Part shown: one piece after another, positions 55,607 through 64,000 of the stretch | Layout: each line of letters begins with the position of its first letter | Numbering within the stretch: position 1 is the stretch's first letter | Notes under the pieces: model-generated | Seen by the model: the letters and a program-made list of their open reading frames with translations, nothing else | What the model was told of the DNA's origin: nothing | Database searches by the model: none | Program-made: the position numbers and the translations under genes | Assembly (NCBI RefSeq): GCF_028621955.1 | Contig: NZ_CP117516.1 | Coordinates: forward strand, 2,812,001 to 2,876,000 | Direction of reading: 5' to 3' | Length of the DNA: 64,000 nucleotides | Source of the DNA: Erythrobacter sp. BLCC-B19 | GTDB taxonomy: Bacteria; Pseudomonadota; Alphaproteobacteria; Sphingomonadales; Sphingomonadaceae

Positions 55607-56016
55607 TCAGCGCAATTCCTTGCGGATCACCAGCTTGAGGCCCGACCAGGTCTCGTCGATGGCGCAGACCTTGGTGTCAACGAGCCCGAGCGGCAGACAG
55701 AGCGCGCGGATCGTATCCTCGGTGATGTCGGTCGGGACTTTGGAGGCCTTCTTGGGCCAACTCACCCAGATCTGACCATCGGGCGCGATCTGGTGCCGCA
55801 GGGCAGTGAGGTGCGCGTCCAGCGCGGCCTTCTCGGTCACGAAGACATGCGCCGCGTCGATCCCCTCGGCGGGGTCGGCGACGAAGGTGAGCTCGAGCGC
55901 GTATTCGTCGATCTCGTCGATCACGGGTTCGGGCATGGCATCAAACCAAACCCGCATCCCGTCCCGCAAGGTGAGCTTCTTCGCGAGCGGCGTGCCCGAA
56001 TAGCCGGAAGAGGCCA

Positions 56017-56017
<1 letters not shown>
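55607..56017 (-). CDS. DUF3052 family protein
   Basis: 136-aa protein matching DUF3052: GYSGTPLAKKLTLRDGMRV, FVTEKAALDAHLTALRHQIA, the WVSWPKKASKVPTDITED core and DETWSGLKLVIRKEL at the end. Function unknown. ATG at 56017 overlaps the purL stop (TGATG) and follows GGAGGG, fixing the start and indicating coupling to purL. It converges with COQ4 copy B. Confidence 0.85.
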
Positions 56018-58254
<2,237 letters not shown>

Positions 58255-58283
58255 CGTGGGGACTCCTTGCGCCGCCCCCTAGA

Positions 58284-58958
58284 TCACCGCGCCGACAAGG
58301 CCAAGCCGCCGCGTTTCCTGAACCAGCGATTCTCCCCGACCCATGCCGCCAACACCGTCAGCACCGCAAAGGCGATGAGGGCTTGCAGATAGACGAACAG
58401 CCCGGCGCTGTCCGGATGGGGGGCGAGCCAGTTGACCAGCTGGAACGCCAGCAACACCCCTCCCAGCACCAGTGGCGGCCCGGCAGGCCCGCGCGTGCGG
58501 CGCAGGTAGAAGGCAAAGGCGGCTGCCGTCAGCCCCAGTTCCAGCGGCACCGCGATCCAGGGGAAGTTCCACAGGCCCAGCCCCAGCTTGGGCGGGGTGC
58601 CGTCGATCGTGAGGTCGGGTACGTGCACCAGCCAGTCGAGCAGCCAGTGCGACAGCACCACCACGCCCGCCAGCGCGCCGGTGATCAGGCTGCGCTCGCG
58701 CACAGCAATGATCCCGAGCATCGCCGCGGCCCAGATCGCTGTTCCCAGCAGGCTGTGGGTGTAGGGCATATCATAGAGGTCGAACGGCACCATCACGCTC
58801 GCCTTGGGGTCGATCCGCATATGTTCGATGCCAAAGGCGGCAAGAGCAAAGAACCCCCAGTCGACCAGCTGCGCCGCCACGAACATCGTCGCGAGCCGCG
58901 GCCGTTCAGGGCTGACGGCGGCGGCGACGAAGGCGGGGGCGAAGTGGCCGATGAACAT
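58284..58958 (-). CDS. Membrane protein related to metal-dependent hydrolase family
   Basis: 224-aa integral membrane protein, five or six helices. Histidine/aspartate pattern FIGHFAPAFVAAA, MPYTHSLLGTA and VVLSHWLLDWLVHVPD resembles the YdjM/LexA-binding membrane hydrolase family. Catalysis is not shown. It starts one base after the DUF2177 stop, so the two genes are co-transcribed. Confidence 0.62.
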   Translation of the reverse strand: MFIGHFAPAFVAAAVSPERPRLATMFVAAQLVDWGFFALAAFGIEHMRIDPKASVMVPFDLYDMPYTHSLLGTAIWAAAMLGIIAVRERSLITGALAGVVVLSHWLLDWLVHVPDLTIDGTPPKLGLGLWNFPWIAVPLELGLTAAAFAFYLRRTRGPAGPPLVLGGVLLAFQLVNWLAPHPDSAGLFVYLQALIAFAVLTVLAAWVGENRWFRKRGGLALSAR

Positions 58959-58959
58959 A

Positions 58960-59382
58960 TCAGGACACAGGCGTTGCAGGCGCGAAGCGCAAGGTCGCCC
59001 ACGTCGCGGCCGATGCCGCCGCGCCGGTGACGAAAGCGCCCCACAGTATGTCGAGCACGCTGATATGGGTCGCCCAAACCTTCATCACGGCCTGCGAGGT
59101 GAGGTCGAAGGTCGCATAGCACAGCGCGCCCAGCAGAATGCCGTTCAGCATCGCTGCCTGCACACCGCCGCCTTCAAGGCCGGGCTTGATCGCAAACCAG
59201 CACATCCCGGCAATGTAGATGAGATAGAACGCCGCCGCCGCCGGCAGGTTGAAGTCCTTGGCCATGATCTCGCCGATCACCGGCTTGTAGAGATTGACCG
59301 AGGCCCAGCGCAGCCACACCGCATCCAGCGCGAGAAACGAGATAGCCGCAACGCCATAGGCGATGATCCACTTGAGCAGCAT
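58960..59382 (-). CDS. DUF2177 membrane protein
   Basis: 140-aa protein with four hydrophobic helices matching DUF2177: IAYGVAAISFLALDAVWLRW at the N terminus, LPAAAAFYLIYIAGMCWFAI, LLGALCYATFDLTSQAVMK and DILWGAFVTGAAA. Function unknown. The ATG at 59382 gives the conserved N terminus; the frame upstream (to 59439) is not conserved. Confidence 0.83.
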   Translation of the reverse strand: MLLKWIIAYGVAAISFLALDAVWLRWASVNLYKPVIGEIMAKDFNLPAAAAFYLIYIAGMCWFAIKPGLEGGGVQAAMLNGILLGALCYATFDLTSQAVMKVWATHISVLDILWGAFVTGAAASAATWATLRFAPATPVS

Positions 59383-59454
59383 GAAAGCGATAATCCTGTG
59401 TTGGTGTGTCCCGCCCGTCACCGGCAGCCTTGACCGCACCGCCGCGCCCCGTCA

Positions 59455-59739
59455 ATGCTCGCAGCCATGGACGAGGGCACTTCATCACCGGCAGCTTCCG
59501 GGCAGGACATCGCGCAACTGAGCTTTGAACAGGCGCTCGCACAGCTCGAACAGATCGTGCAGCAGCTCGAACGCGGCGATGTGCCGCTCGATCAGTCTAT
59601 CAGCCTCTACGAACGCGGTGAGGCGCTGCGGGCTGCGTGCCAGCAGCGGCTCGATGCGGCACAGGCGCGGATCGAGCGGATCGTGACCGCCGCCGATGGC
59701 CGTGGGGCCGGCACCCGCCCCTTCGACGCGGAGGCTTGA
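59455..59739 (+). CDS. xseB: Exodeoxyribonuclease VII small subunit
   Basis: 94-aa XseB, partner of XseA in exonuclease VII. Seen: LSFEQALAQLEQIVQQLERG and PLDQSISLYERGEALRAACQ, the two-helix core of the family, then LDAAQARIERIV. The start is ATG at 59455 or 59467. The ispA start is 5 bases after its stop, so they form an operon; xseA is not in the window. Confidence 0.93.
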   Translation: MLAAMDEGTSSPAASGQDIAQLSFEQALAQLEQIVQQLERGDVPLDQSISLYERGEALRAACQQRLDAAQARIERIVTAADGRGAGTRPFDAEA

Positions 59740-59743
59740 GACG

Positions 59744-60655
59744 ATGCTGGTGGAGGCACACGGGAACGTGCTCAGCGACGCAATCAAGCGCGTTCAGTCC
59801 GAGATCGATTCGCTGTTCGACGCGCTGCTGCCCGTCCCCGACGACACCAGCGCCCGTTTGGTCGAAGCGATGCGCTATGCCGCGATCGGCGGGGGTAAGC
59901 GGGTGCGCCCGCTGCTGGTGTGCAGCACCGCCGCGCTGTTCGGCGTCTCGCGCGACGCAGCATTGCGCGCCGGGGCGGCAATCGAGGCGATCCATGTCTA
60001 TTCGCTGATCCACGATGATCTGCCCTGCATGGACAATGACGATTTGAGGCATGGCAAGCCGACGCTGCACAAGGCCTTCGACGAGGCGACCGCGGTGCTT
60101 GCCGGCGATGCGCTCCACGCGCTGGCCTTCGAAATCCTCGCCGACGATGCCACCAGCGAGGATCCCTTTACCCGAGTCGAACTGATCGCCACACTCGGCA
60201 CGGCCTCCGGCATGAGCGGGATGGCCGGGGGGCAGATGATGGACATGGTCGCAGACGAGGAGGGCGTGATCTATGACCTCCCGGCGATTACCCGGCTGCA
60301 ACAGCTGAAAACCGGCGCCTTGCTCGCCGCGAGCGTCGAGATGGGCGCGATTCTCGGCAAGCTGCCGCCGCAGGGCCGGGCGCATTTGCGTGCCTATGCC
60401 CGCGACATCGGCCTTGCCTTCCAGATCGCCGACGATCTGCTCGATGTCGAAGGCGACACGGACAAGGCCGGCAAGGCGCTGCGCAAGGACAGCGAGCAGG
60501 GCAAGCAGACCTTCGTCACGCTGCTCGGGGTCGAGCGCGCGCGCGAACAGGCCCGCGCCCTGACCGATCAGGCGATCGGACACCTGGCCTCCTATGGCGC
60601 GGAAGCCGAAATCCTGCGCGCGCTGGCCCGCTTTATCGTCGAACGCGATCGCTGA
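59744..60655 (+). CDS. ispA: Polyprenyl diphosphate synthase (farnesyl/geranylgeranyl)
   Basis: 303-aa trans-prenyltransferase, elongating IPP and DMAPP. The first Asp-rich motif is LIHDDLPCMDNDDLRHGKP near residues 89-107 and the second is FQIADDLLDVEGD near 226; GGGKRVRPLLV near residue 50 binds diphosphate. It follows xseB with the common xseB-ispA gene order; chain-length specificity (C15 or C20) cannot be read with certainty. Confidence 0.93.
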   Translation: MLVEAHGNVLSDAIKRVQSEIDSLFDALLPVPDDTSARLVEAMRYAAIGGGKRVRPLLVCSTAALFGVSRDAALRAGAAIEAIHVYSLIHDDLPCMDNDDLRHGKPTLHKAFDEATAVLAGDALHALAFEILADDATSEDPFTRVELIATLGTASGMSGMAGGQMMDMVADEEGVIYDLPAITRLQQLKTGALLAASVEMGAILGKLPPQGRAHLRAYARDIGLAFQIADDLLDVEGDTDKAGKALRKDSEQGKQTFVTLLGVERAREQARALTDQAIGHLASYGAEAEILRALARFIVERDR

Positions 60656-60685
60656 GCCTCACGGCGGCGAACAGGGAGAGACTTC

Positions 60686-61450
60686 ATGGCATTCCGACAA
60701 GTGATTCAGGAAGAAAGCCGGGGCGGCGTGACGATGCGGGTGCATCGCTATGTCGAAAAGAAGATGGTCGCGCGCGGCCTTCCCACCGGGGTTGAAGGCC
60801 AGCTCCATTACATCGCCGAGCCGACCGAAGTGCATCAGCTCGAAATCGAGTTGAACAATGGTGCGGTGCTGATCCAGCCGGGGGCGCTGCAATATTCCTA
60901 TGGCAATCTCACGGTCGATGTGATCCAGCACGAGGCGAACAAGGGCTTCTTCGCCCGCGCCGCCGCTGCCGCCGCGACTGGCGAGAGCGCCCATGCCACG
61001 CGCTACTCCGGCTCGGGAACGATCTGGTGCGAGCCGGTGCGCCGCCACTTCATCCTCGCCACGATGGACGGCCCGCAGGATGCGTTGTTGCTCGACGACA
61101 AGGCCTTCTATGCCTGTGCCGCGGAAATCTCGCTCTCGACCCATATGCACAGCTCGATCCAGGGGCTGTTTTCAGGCAATGGCCTCGCCCAGCCCAAGAT
61201 CACCGGAGCGGGGGTCTTCGCCGTCGAAAGCCCGGTGCCGGTCGACGAAATCGACGAGGTTGCCGTCAAGCAAGGGCAGGAAGTCGTGGTCGATGGCGAT
61301 TTCATGCTGATGTATTCGGCCAGCCTCGATGTGAGTATCGGACCGCTGGTGTCGGGCCTGCGCAGTGCGATGCGTTCGGGCGAGGGGTTTGTCTACAAGC
61401 TGCGGGGGCAGGGCAGCGTGTGGGTTACGCCATCGGCGCGGATCGCCTGA
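60686..61450 (+). CDS. AIM24 family protein (TIGR00266-like)
   Basis: 254-aa AIM24/TIGR00266 protein: VHQLEIELNNGAVLIQPGAL, ATRYSGSGTIWCEP, LSTHMHSSIQGLFSGNGLAQ, FAVESPVPVDEIDEV and the C-terminal GEGFVYKLRGQGSVWVTP. The fold is a double-stranded beta-helix like tryptophan RNA-binding attenuator protein. Function in bacteria unknown. The start ATG at 60686 follows GGGAGAG. Confidence 0.88.
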   Translation: MAFRQVIQEESRGGVTMRVHRYVEKKMVARGLPTGVEGQLHYIAEPTEVHQLEIELNNGAVLIQPGALQYSYGNLTVDVIQHEANKGFFARAAAAAATGESAHATRYSGSGTIWCEPVRRHFILATMDGPQDALLLDDKAFYACAAEISLSTHMHSSIQGLFSGNGLAQPKITGAGVFAVESPVPVDEIDEVAVKQGQEVVVDGDFMLMYSASLDVSIGPLVSGLRSAMRSGEGFVYKLRGQGSVWVTPSARIA

Positions 61451-61483
61451 CACGGCGAGCGGGACCAAGGGAGAGAATACAAG

Positions 61484-61996
61484 ATGACACGTCGCATCGG
61501 GATCTATCCCGGCACCTTCGATCCCATCACGCTGGGCCATGCCGACATCATCCGGCGCGGATCGAAGCTGGTCGATCACCTCATAATCGGGGTGACCACC
61601 AACCCTTCCAAGAACCCGATGTTCTCGACAGAGGAACGCTTCCGCATGGTCGAGCGCGAGGTTGCTGGCATGGGCCTCACCAATGTCGAAGTGGTTGGCT
61701 TCAACGCCCTTCTGGTGAAGTTCGCGCAGAAACAGGGCGCCAGCGTCATCATCCGCGGCCTGCGCGCGGTGGCCGACTTCGAATACGAGTATCAGATGGC
61801 CGGCATGAACCAGCAGCTCGACGACAATATCGAGACCGTGTTCCTGATGGCTGACGTCTCGCTCCAGCCGATTGCCTCGAAGCTGGTCAAGGAAATTGCC
61901 GTCTATGGCGGTGACATTGCCCGCTTTGTGAGCCCGCCCGTGCGTGAAGAGGTGGTCGCGCGGGTGCGCGAGCAGGGGCTGAAGGGCGATTACTGA
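61484..61996 (+). CDS. coaD: Phosphopantetheine adenylyltransferase
   Basis: 170-aa nucleotidyltransferase making dephospho-CoA. The GTFDPITLGHADI motif (residues 10-22) includes the T/HxGH signature; IIRGLRAVADFEYEYQMAGMN and the ISS-like KLVKEIAVYGGDI region complete the family pattern. Start ATG at 61484, preceded by GGGAGA. CoA would supply the ligases and ACP of this window in general, without specific linkage. Confidence 0.96.
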   Translation: MTRRIGIYPGTFDPITLGHADIIRRGSKLVDHLIIGVTTNPSKNPMFSTEERFRMVEREVAGMGLTNVEVVGFNALLVKFAQKQGASVIIRGLRAVADFEYEYQMAGMNQQLDDNIETVFLMADVSLQPIASKLVKEIAVYGGDIARFVSPPVREEVVARVREQGLKGDY

Positions 61997-62086
61997 CGCC
62001 CGCGCGTCCCCAGCCGTGCGCGGTTCATTCATTGCAGTGTCAGACCGGCAGGGCTAAACGCGCGCTGCAATCCGGAAATTGGAACG

Positions 62087-62830
62087 ATGATCAAAGTCAA
62101 GCTTGCCACTGCTCTTGTCGCCCCCCTTGCCGCGCTCGCCCTGCTGGGCGCGCCGCAGGCTGCCTTTGCGCAGAAGCAGAAGGACGATACGCCGCCGGTC
62201 GCGTTCGGCGACAATGCCGACAAGCCGGACGAGGATGAAGCCGCCCCGGTGGCGGCGCGCACCTATCCGCCGATCAACTTCGATCCCGCGGTCGATCCGG
62301 ACAATGTCTGGGTGCTCGACCTGTCGAACGGTCAGCGCGTGAAGATCCGGCTGGCCGCAGACTGGGCGCCCGCCCATGTCGAGCGGATCAAGACCCTGAC
62401 CCGCGCCGGCTTTTATAACGGGGTGGTGTTCCACCGCGTGATCGAGGGCTTCATGGCGCAGGGCGGCGATCCGACCGGCACCGGGCAAGGTGGCAGCGAG
62501 CTTCCCGACCTCAAGGCTGAATTCAACCCCATGCCTCACGTCCGCGGCACGTTGTCGATGGCGCGCGCGGCGAGCGAGGACAGCGCCAACAGCCAGTTTT
62601 TCATCGTCTTCTACCCGCGTTTCAGCCTCGACAAGAAATACACCAATTTCGGCCGGGTGATCGAGAACATGGATGCGGTCGATGCGATCAACCGGGGCGA
62701 GCCGCCGGCCGAGCCGACTTTCATCGTTCAGGCTTCGCTGGGGAGCGACAATCTGCCGCCTCCGCCGCCTCCCGCGCCCAAGCAGGATGCGCCGATCTCT
62801 GCCGATATGCTGAGCGCGCCGCAGTCCTAA
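62087..62830 (+). CDS. Periplasmic cyclophilin-type peptidyl-prolyl isomerase
   Basis: 247-aa PPIase with a signal peptide (AALALLGAPQAAFAQ). Cyclophilin blocks: FYNGVVFHRVIEGFMAQGGD with the catalytic Arg, GTLSMARAASEDSANSQFFI and TNFGRVIENMDAVDAI. A charged linker (DNADKPDEDEAAP) precedes the domain and a proline-rich tail (LPPPPPPAPKQDAP) ends it. Likely assists folding of exported proteins. Confidence 0.92.
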   Translation: MIKVKLATALVAPLAALALLGAPQAAFAQKQKDDTPPVAFGDNADKPDEDEAAPVAARTYPPINFDPAVDPDNVWVLDLSNGQRVKIRLAADWAPAHVERIKTLTRAGFYNGVVFHRVIEGFMAQGGDPTGTGQGGSELPDLKAEFNPMPHVRGTLSMARAASEDSANSQFFIVFYPRFSLDKKYTNFGRVIENMDAVDAINRGEPPAEPTFIVQASLGSDNLPPPPPPAPKQDAPISADMLSAPQS

Positions 62831-62872
62831 GCCTCTTTCGCTGGCCGCGCCAAGCCGCTAGGGGCGCGCGCC

Positions 62873-63910
62873 ATGAAGGTTGACCTGTTCGATTTCGAGC
62901 TTCCGCCCGAGCGGATTGCCCTGCGCCCGGTGCGCCCGCGCGATGCGGCGCGGATGCTGGTTGTGCGCGGGACTGATGCGCCTTTCGAAGACAGGGGCGT
63001 GCGCGATCTGCCCCAGTTGCTCAATCCGGGCGATGTGCTGGTGTTCAACGACACCCGCGTGATCCCCGCTCAGCTCGAAGGCCGCCGCGCCGACGGTGAG
63101 GCAAGGATCGGCGCGACGCTGCACAAGCGCATCGATCTGCGCCGCTGGCAGGCGTTCATCCGCAACGCCAAACGGGTCAAAGAGGGCGATCAGATCGTAT
63201 TCGGCGGCGGCGTTACCGCCATTGCCGAAGAACGCCTTGCCGATGGATCGCTGATTCTCTTCTTCGAGGGCGAGGAGCCGGTTGAAGTCCTGCTCGACCG
63301 CGCGGGCACCATGCCCCTGCCGCCCTATATTGCCTCGAAGCGCGGGGTCGATGCTCAGGATCTTGAAGACTACCAGACCATGTTCGCCCGCGAGGAAGGT
63401 GCGGTCGCCGCGCCCACCGCTTCGCTGCATTTCACGCCAAGGCTGGTCGACGCCCTGGATGCTGCGGGGATCGGGCGTGCGATGCTGACGCTCCACGTGG
63501 GCGCGGGCACCTTCCTGCCGGTCAAGGCGGACGACACCGACGACCACCAGATGCACGCCGAATTCGGGCGCATCTCACAAGAGACCGCCGATCAGCTCAA
63601 CGCCGCGCGCGCGGCCGGCGGCCGGATCATCGCGGTCGGCACCACCTCGCTGCGGCTGCTCGAAAGCGCGGTGGACGAGAAGGGCATCATCCAGCCCTTC
63701 GCCGGGGACACCGCGATCTTCATCACGCCGGGCTACCGGCTCAAGGCGGTCGATGGCCTTATGACCAATTTCCACCTGCCCAAATCGACCCTGATGATGC
63801 TGGTCAGCGCGCTGATGGGCCGCGAGCGGATGATGGCGGCCTATTCCCATGCCATCGCGCAGGAATATCGCTTCTATTCCTATGGTGACTCCTCGCTGCT
63901 GCTCCCGTAA
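62873..63910 (+). CDS. queA: S-adenosylmethionine:tRNA ribosyltransferase-isomerase
   Basis: 345-aa enzyme moving ribose from SAM to preQ1 in tRNA to make epoxyqueuosine. Seen: [75 protein letters not shown] and [16 protein letters not shown]. Start ATG at 62873 ([11 protein letters not shown]). Followed by an ABC transporter gene; tgt is not in the window. Confidence 0.96.
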   Translation: MKVDLFDFELPPERIALRPVRPRDAARMLVVRGTDAPFEDRGVRDLPQLLNPGDVLVFNDTRVIPAQLEGRRADGEARIGATLHKRIDLRRWQAFIRNAKRVKEGDQIVFGGGVTAIAEERLADGSLILFFEGEEPVEVLLDRAGTMPLPPYIASKRGVDAQDLEDYQTMFAREEGAVAAPTASLHFTPRLVDALDAAGIGRAMLTLHVGAGTFLPVKADDTDDHQMHAEFGRISQETADQLNAARAAGGRIIAVGTTSLRLLESAVDEKGIIQPFAGDTAIFITPGYRLKAVDGLMTNFHLPKSTLMMLVSALMGRERMMAAYSHAIAQEYRFYSYGDSSLLLP

Positions 63911-63919
63911 TCGGTAGCG

Positions 63920-64000
63920 ATGCATGAACCCATTTTGTCGATCCGCGGCCTGACCAAGACCTACAGGAACGGCCCGCGCGCGCTCGATCATGTCGATCTC
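63920..64000 (+). CDS. ABC transporter ATP-binding protein (3' end outside window)
   Basis: 27 codons at the right edge: MHEPILSIRGLTKTY, then RNGPRALDHVDL. The SIRGLTKTY and ALDHVDL segments are the start of an ABC nucleotide-binding domain, before Walker A. The transported substrate cannot be told from this fragment. Start ATG at 63920, 9 bases after queA. Confidence 0.8.
   Translation, partial: MHEPILSIRGLTKTYRNGPRALDHVDL

Overview
The window is a gene-dense, high-GC stretch of an alphaproteobacterial chromosome. Gene content points to the Sphingomonadales, most likely an Erythrobacter/Porphyrobacter-type member of the Erythrobacteraceae: an exosortase A (XrtA) exopolysaccharide locus, type-2 LeuA, an ilvB-ilvN-ilvC cluster, tandem COQ4-like genes, and interspersed imperfect-palindrome repeats. 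This placement rests on gene content alone; there is no rRNA or other phylogenetic marker. I see no tRNA, rRNA, CRISPR array, transposase, integrase or prophage gene. No gene-free stretch exceeds about 200 bases.

Layout. 1-3089 is the 3' end of dnaE. 3.2-5.7 kb holds an acyl-CoA synthetase, a GNAT acetyltransferase and a DUF1330 gene, tightly packed. 5.8-10.6 kb on the minus strand carries a YbjN-type periplasmic protein, a PA0069-type radical SAM enzyme whose start codon lies in a parS-like palindrome, moaB, a lytic transglycosylase and a degenerate uracil-DNA-glycosylase-like gene. 10.8-19.2 kb on the plus strand carries ETF:ubiquinone oxidoreductase, a small secreted protein, ispE, an N-formylglutamate amidohydrolase, ilvD, a small lipoprotein, the NAD(P)HX repair enzyme and an Fe-S RNA methyltransferase.

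19.2-37.3 kb is one compact XrtA locus. The left part is an accessory acyl-activation set: two alpha/beta hydrolases, an acyl carrier protein and a GNAT protein on the minus strand, then an AMP-forming ligase and a PLP decarboxylase on the plus strand. The right part is a plus-strand operon: outer-membrane export lipoprotein, Wzz-like chain-length protein, tyrosine autokinase, TIGR03016-type outer-membrane protein, secretion ATPase, polysaccharide deacetylase, FemAB-like protein, glycosyltransferase, exosortase, and asparagine-synthase-like amidotransferase. The exosortase ends where many family members continue into an EpsI domain. No Wzx/Wzy, priming glycosyltransferase or PEP-CTERM substrate is encoded in the window.

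37.3-43.3 kb has zapE, a PaaI-type thioesterase and sdhB (sdhC, sdhD and sdhA are not in the window), an SDR, a DUF2189 membrane protein and an S9 peptidase. 43.4-52 kb is mainly branched-chain amino acid synthesis (leuA with a leucine-rich leader peptide, ilvC, ilvN, ilvB with an attenuator-like hairpin), mixed with an I78-inhibitor-like lipoprotein, an alpha-hydroxy-acid oxidase, a YHS protein and a YceI protein. 52-64 kb is miaA, serB, two COQ4-like genes, DUF3052, purL, two small membrane proteins, xseB, ispA, an AIM24-type protein, coaD, a periplasmic cyclophilin, queA and the first codons of an ABC transporter ATPase.

The most interesting points are the XrtA locus with its ACP-ligase-decarboxylase module and EpsI-less exosortase, the leuA leader with mutually exclusive hairpins, the ilvB leader hairpin, the parS-like site inside a start codon, and the COQ4 tandem pair.
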